DNA of 64,000 bases, from NCBI GenBank assembly GCA_021324015.1, contig JAJPJX010000079.1, positions 24,410 to 88,409 on the forward strand, given 5' to 3'. The position numbers and the translations under genes are program-made. The DNA is from Solibacteraceae bacterium. GTDB lineage: Bacteria; Acidobacteriota; Terriglobia; Bryobacterales; Bryobacteraceae. This document shows, piece after piece, positions 25,192-33,100 of the stretch (its first letter is position 1; each line of letters opens with the position of its first letter). The notes beneath the pieces are model-generated. The model did not search any database. It was not told the DNA's origin and saw only the letters and a program-made list of their open reading frames with translations.

Positions 25192-25886
25192 CCTTCTCCG
25201 TAGCGGGCGTAGACGTAGCCCGGGTCGGCCGCCATCTCCGCGGTGCGCTCGCCATGGAACACCACGCGGCCGCGGTTGAGCAGCGCCACGTGGGTGGCCA
25301 GTTCCAGGGCCTCGCGCAACTGATGGGTGGACATCACGATCGTGCAGCCGGTTGCCAGGGCGTCCCGCAGCAGGGTTTGCAGCATGGCGATGGCGCGGTC
25401 GTCGAGCGCCGTGAAGGGTTCGTCCAGCAGCAGCACCGAAGGGCCGTGCAGGAAGGCGCGGGCCACCGCCAGCCGCTGCCGCATGCCGCGGGAAAACTCC
25501 CGCACCAGGCCGTCTTTCACCCGCTCCAGGCCGGTGCGCGCCAGCCACTCCAACGCCGCTTTGGCGGGGTCCGCCAGGTTGTAGAGCCGGCCGAAGAGGC
25601 ACAGATTCTCAAAGGCGGAAAGTTCGTCATAGACCGAGATGCCATGGCCGATGAATCCGATCCGCGCCCGCGTGGCGGTATCCCGCGGCTCCTTGCCGAA
25701 GATGCTCACGCGCCCGCGGCCGGGCCTGTTGAAACCCGCCAGGATACGCAGCAGCGTGGTCTTGCCGGCGCCGTTGCGGCCGATCAAGGCCAGGCAGGAA
25801 CCCGCCTCGGTCTCGAGCACGATGTCGCGCAGGGCGGGGAAGTCGCCGTAGAACTTCCAAACCCCCTCAGCGGCGACGGCGGTCAT
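25188..25886 (-). CDS. ccmA: Haem ABC exporter ATPase CcmA
   Basis: 232 residues with Walker A GRNGAGKTTLLRILAGF, ABC signature FSRGMRQRLAVARAFL and Walker B VLLLDEPFTALD, then the switch His in MSTHQLREAL. It supplies ATP hydrolysis for the CcmAB complex in cytochrome c maturation. Its start overlaps the 3' end of the preceding gene by 20 bases, and its stop overlaps ccmB. Confidence 0.93.
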   Translation of the reverse strand: MTAVAAEGVWKFYGDFPALRDIVLETEAGSCLALIGRNGAGKTTLLRILAGFNRPGRGRVSIFGKEPRDTATRARIGFIGHGISVYDELSAFENLCLFGRLYNLADPAKAALEWLARTGLERVKDGLVREFSRGMRQRLAVARAFLHGPSVLLLDEPFTALDDRAIAMLQTLLRDALATGCTIVMSTHQLREALELATHVALLNRGRVVFHGERTAEMAADPGYVYARYGEG

Positions 25887-26928
25887 TTTTGCCTTTCGCC
25901 GCCGCGGCCGGCGCGGAGTGTCCCGCGGAAGCCGCCTGGCCCGCCGGCTCGGCGCGGTACAGCAGCGTGAAGCCCAGCGCCAGAATGCCCAGGGCCAGGC
26001 CCAGGATCCACGTCATGTTGTCCCAGACCTTGGGCATCACCTGCTCGATGGACGGCCCGTTGTCCTGCGAGTCGCCGCTGTCGCCGTCCGCGGACGATGA
26101 GCCGCGCAGCGTCCCGGTGCCGTTGATCTGCACTTTGAACGTGGAGCCTTTCACCTCGTAGATGTTCGCCTGCGTCCGCGGCTCTGCACCCACCGAAGCG
26201 ATCTGCTCGCCCTTCAGCGTGACGCCGTTGGGGGTTACCAGCCGCGTCGGGCCGCCCTGGGAGAGAATCTTGCCCTCGAAGGTCGTGCCGTCCGCGAAGG
26301 GCACCAGGTAATTCAGGTCGATGCGCGTCTCCCCCGGCTTGATGGGGAAATCCACCTTGTAGATGTCGGGGCGCGAGGTCTTGTCGGCGGCGCGCTGGAT
26401 GGGCATGCCCTGCGGCGCGGTGCAGTTCACCTGCACGATGCCCTTGGCGGCGGCCGGCAGGTAAAACTTCAGCGTGCCGCCATCCGGGTCGTTATAGGTG
26501 ATCTTCCCGGAGTTGCGGAACAGGTAGGTCTCGCTCACCACCATCTGCGCCGCGGAGGGCTCGAACAGCACCATGTGCTGTGCCACGCGGGCGTCTCCGG
26601 GCTGCTTGGACGAATTGAACACCTCGAGCGAAAGCCCCGTAGTCGGCGAGCCCGGCGGCAGCATGTGATTGTAGGTCACGCCGTCGAAGGCGGTTTGCAG
26701 CAGCCGCGGCCCGGGCATGTCCTGGTTGATCTCAAACTTGCCCTGCGCGTCGGATTTGACGCTTTGGACGGACTCCATGCCGTCCTGCCCCAGCTTGTAG
26801 AGCGTTACGGTGGCGCCCGCCTGCGGCTTGCCGGTGGTCTGGTTGACCACCGTGCCGTCGATCGCCAGGGCGGGGAAGACGCCGAGCGCCGTCAGGGCGG
26901 CCACGAATGCCAGGCCCGCCGGCTTCAT
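25867..26928 (-). CDS. Exported carboxypeptidase-regulatory-like protein inside the ccm operon
   Basis: 353 residues. A signal peptide (AFVAALTALGVFPALA) is followed by a carboxypeptidase-regulatory-like beta domain (GTVVNQTTGKPQAGATVTLY), a second beta-rich part of about 200 residues, a transmembrane helix near residue 315 (WILGLALGILALGFTLLY) and a short basic tail. It is therefore a periplasmic protein anchored by its C-terminus. ATG 26928 overlaps the stop of the CcmI-like gene and its end overlaps ccmA, so it is a true operon member. No role in cytochrome maturation is established for such a protein; a substrate-holding or structural job is a guess. Confidence 0.75.
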   Translation of the reverse strand: MKPAGLAFVAALTALGVFPALAIDGTVVNQTTGKPQAGATVTLYKLGQDGMESVQSVKSDAQGKFEINQDMPGPRLLQTAFDGVTYNHMLPPGSPTTGLSLEVFNSSKQPGDARVAQHMVLFEPSAAQMVVSETYLFRNSGKITYNDPDGGTLKFYLPAAAKGIVQVNCTAPQGMPIQRAADKTSRPDIYKVDFPIKPGETRIDLNYLVPFADGTTFEGKILSQGGPTRLVTPNGVTLKGEQIASVGAEPRTQANIYEVKGSTFKVQINGTGTLRGSSSADGDSGDSQDNGPSIEQVMPKVWDNMTWILGLALGILALGFTLLYRAEPAGQAASAGHSAPAAAAKGKNDRRRR

Positions 26929-27338
26929 GATTGCGCCACCTTCATGGGCTTGCCGCACTCGCCGCAATACTTCAAGGATTGCTTAAACCGTGCGCCGCAG
27001 GAGGGGCACGTAAAATCGTCCGGCGCTTTGGGCTTTGGGGCCGCGGGCGGGTTGTTGCCGTTCGTGCTCAAGCTTTGCTTTAACTGGTCGATTTCGGCCA
27101 TCACCCCGGCCAGTTCGGTTTGCAGGTCCCGCTTGGTTTGCTGGTAATCGTGGTCGGAGAGCTTGCCCAGGCGATACTCGAACTGCAAGTCCCTGAGATT
27201 TTCGTAGATGGCGGCTTTGCGCTCATCCAGATGCTCGAAGGGCGACTCCGGTTCCGGTTCGGGCAAGTCTTTTGCGCGGACACCCAGAATGTAAATCAGC
27301 ACTCCCAGCGTGATCAACGATGCGATTGCGATGACCAT
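26925..27338 (-). CDS. CcmI-like membrane protein with C-terminal zinc ribbon
   Basis: 137 residues: an N-terminal helix (IASLITLGVLIYILGVRA), a charged helical segment (YENLRDLQFEYRLGKLSDHD) like the cytoplasmic part of CcmI, and a C-terminal zinc ribbon with CPSCGARF and CGECGKPM. CcmI presents apocytochrome to the haem lyase; here the TPR part is absent and a zinc ribbon takes its place. It starts directly after the ccmH stop (27339/27338), and its stop overlaps the next start. Confidence 0.68.
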   Translation of the reverse strand: MVIAIASLITLGVLIYILGVRAKDLPEPEPESPFEHLDERKAAIYENLRDLQFEYRLGKLSDHDYQQTKRDLQTELAGVMAEIDQLKQSLSTNGNNPPAAPKPKAPDDFTCPSCGARFKQSLKYCGECGKPMKVAQS

Positions 27339-27803
27339 TCAATCCAGTTGAGACAGATCTTTTTCGATCTGCTCGTTATATTTCGCCAGCGCCGGGTCCT
27401 CCGGCAGGGGACCCAGTTCAGGCACTGGCCGCGGCTTGCGGTACTTCCGCACGAACAGCCAGATGATGCCCAAGCCCAGCAGGATCGAGGCATAGGGGAT
27501 CATCCAACCGAAAGCGCTCGGGTCGCCGCGATAGACTCCCGCGCCGTAGTCCTTGACGAACGCGTCGATGATCGCCTGGTCGGACGCCCCGGCCGCCTGC
27601 ATGCGGGCGATTCGCTCCTTGGCCGGGCGCGAGAAGCTGCATTCGAGCATCGAGCAGGTGGCTACGGTGTCCGTGCAGCCGCACATGCACGCCAGGTGAT
27701 GCCCCACGCGCAGCGTATCCGCGCTGGGATTCTCCGAAGCTGTTTGCGCCAGCGCGGCCGCGGCCAGAACCACGGCCAGCAGGCTAGTTTTCCACCGGGA
27801 CAT
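27339..27803 (-). CDS. ccmH: CcmH-type apocytochrome thioreductase with variant Cys motif
   Basis: 154 residues: signal peptide, then a three-helix CcmH domain, a transmembrane helix (ASILLGLGIIWLFVRKY) and a short tail. The usual redox pair (LRCxxCQ) is replaced by a cluster of five cysteines at residues 39, 41, 43, 50 and 55 (HLACMCGCTDTVATC, then SMLECSFS). The remaining pattern, ERIARMQAAGASDQAIIDAF and YGAGVYRGDP, fits CcmH. It should keep the CxxCH of apocytochromes reduced for haem attachment. It overlaps ccmF by 20 bases. Confidence 0.82.
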   Translation of the reverse strand: MSRWKTSLLAVVLAAAALAQTASENPSADTLRVGHHLACMCGCTDTVATCSMLECSFSRPAKERIARMQAAGASDQAIIDAFVKDYGAGVYRGDPSAFGWMIPYASILLGLGIIWLFVRKYRKPRPVPELGPLPEDPALAKYNEQIEKDLSQLD

Positions 27804-29796
27804 GTTTCCTGGCGATTCCCACTACTTCCGTGCGCGCGTACTGCCGCTTCACCTTGCTGGGCACCAGCGCCACCAGCGTGCCGCCGATGAGCACCAGGCA
27901 GCCGATCCAGATCCAGCTCACCAGCGGGAACACGTAGGCCTGAATCACCGCCCGCGCGTTGTCGTCCGACATGCCCGCGAAGTTCAGATACAGGTCCTCG
28001 TTCAGGCGGGCGCGCACACCCACCTCCGAAGTTCCCTGCCGACTGGCTTTGTAGAAACGGCGCTCCGGCTCCAGCGTTCCGAGCACGTCGCCGTTTTTGG
28101 AAACCTGCATCAAGGCGCGATGCCAACTGTAATTCTCGTTGTCCCCTTCCTGCAGGTCCAGCACCTTGAGCCGGTAATTGCCAAGGAGCATGGCATCGCC
28201 CATCTTGACCTCTCGCGTGGAAGCCAGGTTGAAGGCATGCCCGGTGAAGCCCACGAACATGAGCACAATGCCCATGTGCACCAGGTATCCGCCGTAGCGG
28301 CGGGTGTTGCGGTGCGTCAGCTCCACGGTGGCGCGCAGCAGGTTCATGTCGTTCTTCACGGCGATGGCGCGCGCGCCTTTGTAGAACTCCATGACGACCG
28401 TAAGGGCCACGAACAGGCAGAAGCCAAAGGAGATCAGCGCGTAGAACTGCCGTACGCCGGCCGCCAGCAGCGCCGCCACGAGCACGACCGAAGCGATGCC
28501 GGGCCACTGGAAGTTGCGGCGCAGGCTCTCGGTCGAGGTGCGCCGCCAGGCAAACAGCGGACCCACTCCCGTCAGGAACAGCAGGAACAGCCCGATGGGC
28601 ACCATCAGGCGGTTGAACCAGGAGGCATCCAGGCTGATCTTCTCGCCGGAAACGGCTTCGGAGATGACCGGGAACAGCGTGCCCCACAGCACCGCGAAGC
28701 AGCTCGCCAGCAGGATCAGGTTATTGAACAGGAAGCTGGATTCACGGGAGATCACGCTCTCCAGTTGGGCCTCGCTCTTGAGGTAGTCCAGCCGGTCCAG
28801 GATCAGGTAGATCGTAGCCGCGATACCGACCGCCAGGAAGGAGACGAAATACTTGCCGATGGGCGACTGCGCGAAGGCGTGGACGGAACTTACCACTCCG
28901 GATCGCGTCAGGAAGGTGCCGAAAATGCACAGGAAGAAGGTGGCTGAAACCAGCACCATGTTCCAGACCTTCATCATGCCCTTTTTCTCCTGCATCATCA
29001 CGGAGTGCAGGAAGGCCGTACCGCTCAGCCAGGGGAGCAGGGAAGCGTTCTCCACCGGGTCCCACCCCCAATAGCCGCCCCAACCCAGCACGTGATAGGC
29101 CCAGGCGGCGCCCAGCATGATGCCGCAGCTCTGGAACAGCCAGGTAATCAATGTCCAGCGGCGCGCAGTGTGAATCCAGGCGTCCCCCGGCTGCCGCGTG
29201 ATCAGGGATCCCACCGCGAAGGCGAAGGGCACCGCGAATCCCACATAGCCCAGATACAGCATGGGCGGGTGGATGGCCATGGCCGGGTATTGCAGCAGAG
29301 GGTTCAGCCCGTTGCCGTCCGGCACCGCGGTGATCAGCTTGTCCACGGCCAGCATCTGGAACGGGCTCACGACGAAATTGTTCAGCAACAGAAAGAAGGT
29401 TTGGACCGCCATCAGCGTGCCGGTCACGTACGGCATCATGTCCCGGTGCTTGCGGCGGTTGGTGAAGACCACCACCGCGGAATAGGTCGAGAGCAGCCAG
29501 CTCCAGAACAGCAGGGAGCCTTCCTGCCCGCCCCACCAGGCGGCGAACTTGTACAGCAGCGGCATGCTGCGATTGCTGTGCGCCGCCACGTAGGCGAAGC
29601 GGAAATCCCCGGTCAGCATGGCGTAGACCAGGATGCCCGAAGCCAGCGTGACCAGGCCCCACACCGAGTACACTGCGCGCTCGCCGCTCAGAATCAAAAA
29701 GGGCTTATTTTTGATGCGGCCCGCGACGGAAGCCACCAGGGCATACAGCGCGACGCAGAACGCCAAGAGGACTGCCAGGGATCCCAGGTTCTCCAT
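27784..29796 (-). CDS. ccmF: Cytochrome c haem lyase CcmF
   Basis: 670 residues, about 15 helices. The WWD domain reads LGWGGYWGWDPVENASLLPW, and GGQEGSLLFWSWLLSTYSAV is the other family marker. His residues expected to hold haem b and the incoming haem lie in AWAYHVLGW and nearby loops. CcmF with CcmH/I joins haem from CcmE to the CxxCH of apocytochromes in the periplasm. It follows ccmE by nine bases. Confidence 0.94.
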   Translation of the reverse strand: MENLGSLAVLLAFCVALYALVASVAGRIKNKPFLILSGERAVYSVWGLVTLASGILVYAMLTGDFRFAYVAAHSNRSMPLLYKFAAWWGGQEGSLLFWSWLLSTYSAVVVFTNRRKHRDMMPYVTGTLMAVQTFFLLLNNFVVSPFQMLAVDKLITAVPDGNGLNPLLQYPAMAIHPPMLYLGYVGFAVPFAFAVGSLITRQPGDAWIHTARRWTLITWLFQSCGIMLGAAWAYHVLGWGGYWGWDPVENASLLPWLSGTAFLHSVMMQEKKGMMKVWNMVLVSATFFLCIFGTFLTRSGVVSSVHAFAQSPIGKYFVSFLAVGIAATIYLILDRLDYLKSEAQLESVISRESSFLFNNLILLASCFAVLWGTLFPVISEAVSGEKISLDASWFNRLMVPIGLFLLFLTGVGPLFAWRRTSTESLRRNFQWPGIASVVLVAALLAAGVRQFYALISFGFCLFVALTVVMEFYKGARAIAVKNDMNLLRATVELTHRNTRRYGGYLVHMGIVLMFVGFTGHAFNLASTREVKMGDAMLLGNYRLKVLDLQEGDNENYSWHRALMQVSKNGDVLGTLEPERRFYKASRQGTSEVGVRARLNEDLYLNFAGMSDDNARAVIQAYVFPLVSWIWIGCLVLIGGTLVALVPSKVKRQYARTEVVGIARKHVPVEN

Positions 29797-29805
29797 ATCT
29801 GTCCT

Positions 29806-30246
29806 TTAGACGGGTTTGGCGGGATTAATATTCGGAGGACTTTGCCCGGGCTTCATTCCCGGCTTGGCTTCGTACTTGGAGGCGCACTTGGCCTGGATCT
29901 TGCTAGCGTGAAAGACGCCGTCGCGGCCCATCTTCCCGTCCGCCAGCGCTTGCGCGCCGTCGCGGAAGGTGTCCGGCAGCGGTTCCGAGCCGGTATAGCT
30001 GACCTTGAGCCGCTGTTTATCCTGCACCAGCACGAACTCGACCCCTCCGGTTTTGCGCTGGATGGAGCCGCCCTCCACGTCCCCAGCCACGCGCAGGCGC
30101 TCGTCGAATGCCCGGTCGCCCATCTGCCCGACCTCGGCAATGGTCTTATAGTAGGTCTTCGTCTCCTTGATTCCTGCGGTGGCCAGCCAGACCAGAGTCC
30201 CGATGACAACCACGATCAGGGCGGCGAACTTCCAGTACTTTTGCAT
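29806..30246 (-). CDS. ccmE: Haem chaperone CcmE, CxxxY variant
   Basis: 146 residues: an N-terminal anchor (FAALIVVVIGTLVWLATAG), then the OB-fold beta domain (RLRVAGDVEGGSIQRKTGG), then the haem-binding motif. Classical CcmE binds haem through His in HxxxY; this one reads AKCASKYE, with Cys121 and Tyr125, the CxxxY form known from archaea and some bacteria. It is the first gene of the ccm operon. A flexible Pro/Gly-rich tail follows. The swap of His for Cys implies a different covalent haem linkage. Confidence 0.92.
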   Translation of the reverse strand: MQKYWKFAALIVVVIGTLVWLATAGIKETKTYYKTIAEVGQMGDRAFDERLRVAGDVEGGSIQRKTGGVEFVLVQDKQRLKVSYTGSEPLPDTFRDGAQALADGKMGRDGVFHASKIQAKCASKYEAKPGMKPGQSPPNINPAKPV

Positions 30247-30327
30247 ACCATCCCTCTGAAACTACCAGTATACCCGAACCCGCAAGGAGATTTTCAGACA
30301 AACGTCACCGGTATTTCCCCACGCCTC

Positions 30328-30356
30328 TTGACAAACTCGGAACAGGTCCCAATAAT
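30328..30356 (+). promoter_or_regulatory. Sigma-70-type promoter for the BON protein gene
   Basis: TTGACA at 30328-30333 and AATAAT at 30351-30356 are separated by 17 bases, close to the consensus. The gene starts 20 bases downstream with AGGGAGAG before it. Confidence 0.7.
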
Positions 30357-30376
30357 GCCCCAGGGAGAGCCAGACG

Positions 30377-30913
30377 ATGAGACCGCAAGCACCGGTTTTG
30401 ATTTCTCTCGCGGCGTTGATCGCCATCCCCTTGGCGGGCAATGCTTTTCAAAGGCCGTCCGCGGCCGCCCAGGAGCGCCTGGTGAAAGAAGTCCGGCACG
30501 AACTGGTCATGTTGCCATACTACGGCGTGTTCGATAACCTGGCGTTTCGCGTGGATGGATACACCGTGACATTGATGGGACAAGTGGTTCTGCCCACCCT
30601 GAAAACCGACGCCGAGCGCGTGGTGAAGAAGATTGAAGGCGTGGAAAAGGTCATCAACCGTATTGAAGTCCTGCCGTTGTCTCCCAACGACGACCGCATC
30701 CGCCGCGCCGTGTTCCGCCAAATCTACAGCTTTCCCTCGCTGCAGCAGTACGGCCTACGCGCCGTCCCGCCCATCCATATCATCGTCCGGAACGGGGACG
30801 TCACGCTGGTGGGAGTGGTATCGAGCGAAGCGGACAAGAACGCCGCCGGCATTCAGGCTAACAGCGTCTCCGGAGTGTTCTCGGTGAAGAACGAGTTGCT
30901 GGTCGAGAAGTAG
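30377..30913 (+). CDS. Exported protein with two BON domains
   Basis: 178 residues. A signal peptide (ISLAALIAIPLAGNAF) is followed by two BON-like units: residues about 35-95 (DNLAFRVDGYTVTLMGQVVL, then VEKVINRIEVL) and 100-175 (IHIIVRNGDVTLVGVVSS, then VSGVFSVKNEL). BON domains bind membranes or lipids, and such proteins act in envelope stress or osmotic protection. It is divergent from the ccm operon and converges with the pseudouridine synthase gene, overlapping its 3' end by 56 bases. Confidence 0.82.
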   Translation: MRPQAPVLISLAALIAIPLAGNAFQRPSAAAQERLVKEVRHELVMLPYYGVFDNLAFRVDGYTVTLMGQVVLPTLKTDAERVVKKIEGVEKVINRIEVLPLSPNDDRIRRAVFRQIYSFPSLQQYGLRAVPPIHIIVRNGDVTLVGVVSSEADKNAAGIQANSVSGVFSVKNELLVEK

Positions 30914-31661
30914 CGCCGCCTTTCAGGGCAATCAGCTCGGCGGCCGTCAGCGCGCGCCAGGTCCCCATCCGCAAGTCCCCTATGCGCACGGGGCCTATCG
31001 CCGTGCGCACCAGCTTCAACACTGTGCTGTCGACGGCTTCGAGCATGCGGCGCACCTGGCGGTTGCGCCCTTCGCGGATGGTCATCTCGAGAAAGGTGTG
31101 CTTGCCGGAGTCGCGCAGGCGGATCACCTCGGCCGGGCGGCTCATGCCGTCGCTCAGCTCCACGCCCTGGCGCAGCCGCTCGATCTGCTCGTCGGTAAGC
31201 AGGCTGGCGCACTTGACCAGGTAGGTCTTCGGAACCTGGTGCTCCGGGTTGGTGAGGCGCTCGGCCAACTGCGTGTCGTTGGTGAGAATGAGCAGGCCGC
31301 TGGTGTCCCGGTCCAGACGGCCGACCGGAGCCACCCACGCCTCCATATCGCGGATCAGGTCGTACACCGTGGGCCGCCCTTCCGGATCATGATACGTGGT
31401 GACGTAGCCGGTGGGTTTATACAGCAGCAGATATAGCCGCGTCTCCGGACGGACGGGTTTGTCGTCCAGGGTCACCCGGTCGCGCTCCAGGTCCACCCAG
31501 AGATCGGGGGTCTGAATCAGCCGGCCGTTGACACGCACCCGTCCGGCGCCGATCCAGCTCCGGGCTTCCCGGCGCGAGCCTAATCCGGCTTTCGAGAGCA
31601 CTCGTTCCAGGGTCTTCAGCGGGCGTTTTCGTACGGAAAGCCGCGATACGGTGCGGGCCAT
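30858..31661 (-). CDS. RsuA/RluB-family pseudouridine synthase
   Basis: 267 residues. An N-terminal S4 RNA-binding domain (LERVLSKAGLGSRREARSWI) precedes the catalytic domain with the Asp in PVGRLDRDTSGLLILTND. YLLLYKPTGYVTTYHD and EGRNRQVRRMLEAV are further family markers. It converts uridine to pseudouridine in rRNA; RluB-like (23S) is favoured over RsuA without proof. The basic C-terminal tail runs into the opposite-strand BON gene and is probably dispensable. Confidence 0.9.
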   Translation of the reverse strand: MARTVSRLSVRKRPLKTLERVLSKAGLGSRREARSWIGAGRVRVNGRLIQTPDLWVDLERDRVTLDDKPVRPETRLYLLLYKPTGYVTTYHDPEGRPTVYDLIRDMEAWVAPVGRLDRDTSGLLILTNDTQLAERLTNPEHQVPKTYLVKCASLLTDEQIERLRQGVELSDGMSRPAEVIRLRDSGKHTFLEMTIREGRNRQVRRMLEAVDSTVLKLVRTAIGPVRIGDLRMGTWRALTAAELIALKGGATSRPATRSSPRTLRRRC

Positions 31662-31717
31662 CACTCGAATAGTAGCGTGCCGCGGGACTGGTGATGTTAG
31701 GATGATTCCACCCTGCC

Positions 31718-32227
31718 ATGCCGATGGAGCCCTCAGGCCCGGCAACCAGACTGCTGCGCGAGGAGCACCGCACCCTGGAGTCCTGGCTGGATCAGATCGC
31801 CCGCATTCAGCGCGATTGGCTCGCGGATCCCCTCCCGGTTCTGCGCGTCACCGTGGAGGAAGCCTGGGTGCTGATTCGCGCGCACTACGCCATCGAAGAG
31901 GCTGTGTTTTTCAGCGCGCTGCGCGCTCATTTCGGCGAACTGGTGGAGAAGATGGAGGACCAGCACGAGCGCGTCCGCGAACTGGCCGGACATCTGGAGG
32001 CGCTCCTGCGGGTTCCCGAGCCCAGCGTCCGCGAATTTCAAGACCTGCGCCGGCTAACCCGCGAATTCCAGTCCGTGGCGCAGCACAACATCCTGGAAGA
32101 GGAGCGCGATCTGTTCCGCCTGGCCGACCGGCTCCTGCCTGCCGCCGAACAGCAGGACCTGCACCAGCAGATGTGGGAGCGGCACTCCGCCGAGGGACTC
32201 TTTGGCGTGCGCGCGGCGCGCTTGTGA
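31718..32227 (+). CDS. Hemerythrin-like HHE domain protein
   Basis: 169 residues, one four-helix bundle. The expected ligand pattern is visible as REEHRTLESWLD, ALIRAHYAIEEAVFF-like H-x-x-x-E, MEDQHERVRELAGH and QHNILEEERDLF. Such proteins bind a di-iron centre and sense or bind O2, NO or protect iron-sulphur enzymes. It is divergent from the pseudouridine synthase with 56 bases between starts. ATG 31724 is an alternative start. Confidence 0.85.
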   Translation: MPMEPSGPATRLLREEHRTLESWLDQIARIQRDWLADPLPVLRVTVEEAWVLIRAHYAIEEAVFFSALRAHFGELVEKMEDQHERVRELAGHLEALLRVPEPSVREFQDLRRLTREFQSVAQHNILEEERDLFRLADRLLPAAEQQDLHQQMWERHSAEGLFGVRAARL

Positions 32228-32271
32228 TAAGATTTCCGTGGAGCGTTTCTGCAGAGCAGGTGACGGTCTCC

Positions 32272-32295
32272 AATTTTTGACCGACATCAAAAATT
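32272..32295. terminator. AT-rich perfect inverted repeat after the hemerythrin gene
   Basis: AATTTTTGA (32272-32280) and TCAAAAATT (32287-32295) form a nine-pair stem with a six-base loop, bordered by CTCC and GGGAG. It lies 45 bases past the hemerythrin stop. The stem is unusually AT-rich for this genome. Terminator, operator or transposon-end relic are all possible. Confidence 0.45.
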
Positions 32296-32480
32296 AGGGA
32301 GTCCGACTCGAACAGAACGCGCTGGTGTGCATGCTCCTACGCCGCGGCGTCAGGGAGAAGCCTGAAGGCGCTCGGGGGACGCCCGCCCCGTTTAGCATTG
32401 GGGTCAATAACGGGGGTCGGCACGGCCGAGCGGTACGCTCCACGATACCCCTGGCCACGGAGCGTTCTATACGCCCGGCT

Positions 32481-32666
32481 CTAGCGGTGGCCGAAGTACA
32501 TCACCCAGCCGATTCCAAACAAGGCCAGCAGGAAACAGCCGAACACGTATAAGCCGTAATGCAGCCGCTCCTTGTCGGTTTTCTTGGTCACCACGCCCAG
32601 CACCACCGAGGTGAACAAGGCAAACAGGAACGACGCCTCGAAGTGCGAGAGGTTCATCTTGGGCAT
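32481..32666 (-). CDS. Small membrane protein, function unknown
   Basis: 61 residues with two hydrophobic helices (FLFALFTSVVLGVV and LYVFGCFLLALFGIGWVMYF) joined by a charged turn (TKKTDKERLHYG). The N-terminus MPKMNLSHFEAS is hydrophilic. Its ATG overlaps the TAA of the upstream gene by one base, so the two are coupled. No family recognised. Confidence 0.7.
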   Translation of the reverse strand: MPKMNLSHFEASFLFALFTSVVLGVVTKKTDKERLHYGLYVFGCFLLALFGIGWVMYFGHR

Positions 32667-33085
32667 TATTCTTTCCTCCCGGCGGCGATTTCGAAGGCAT
32701 CCACCATGGCCAGCACATTCAGCAACCCGGCCGTGACCAGGAACTTGGTGCCATAATCGTGCACCGCACCGGGCATATCCGGCTGGTTGTATCCCAGCCA
32801 GACGCTGAGAAAGTACAGCATGCCGGAAGCCACGTCGCCCAGGAATCCGCCGGTGTTGATGAGCGTGGTCAACAGGTCGCCGGTCTGCGGCTGAAACATG
32901 GCGCCCCGCATCATCAGGCCGCAAAGAAACAGGCTGGTGATGGAAACCAGCAGCAACACGGCGCGGCCGCGGCGTTTCAACAGAAAGTGTCCTCCACCAG
33001 GAATCAGCCAGCCCAGAGCCACCGCCGGCAACCAGGCTCCCAGGGGCGGCATAGGCTCCTTCTCCGGTTTTGTGTTCGCGGCCAT
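32666..33085 (-). CDS. Conserved membrane protein, DUF6677-like
   Basis: 139 residues with four hydrophobic segments. The opening GWLIPGGGHFLLKRRGRAVL matches the TM2-like, Gly-rich motif of DUF6677/TM2 proteins; the end (FLVTAGLLNVLAMVDAFEIA) is also typical. Function is unknown. It lies 15 bases downstream of the M1 peptidase gene and is coupled to the small membrane protein gene. Confidence 0.72.
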   Translation of the reverse strand: MAANTKPEKEPMPPLGAWLPAVALGWLIPGGGHFLLKRRGRAVLLLVSITSLFLCGLMMRGAMFQPQTGDLLTTLINTGGFLGDVASGMLYFLSVWLGYNQPDMPGAVHDYGTKFLVTAGLLNVLAMVDAFEIAAGRKE

Positions 33086-33100
33086 AGGTTTTTTTCTATT

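Noticed and set aside
27802..28947. 381-residue open frame antisense to ccmF
   Set aside because: His/Gln-rich shadow of a membrane protein gene with no domain of its own.
32437..32466. ACGCTCC/GGAGCGT inverted repeat after the small membrane protein gene
   Set aside because: The loop is long and no T run follows, so I did not list it as a terminator.
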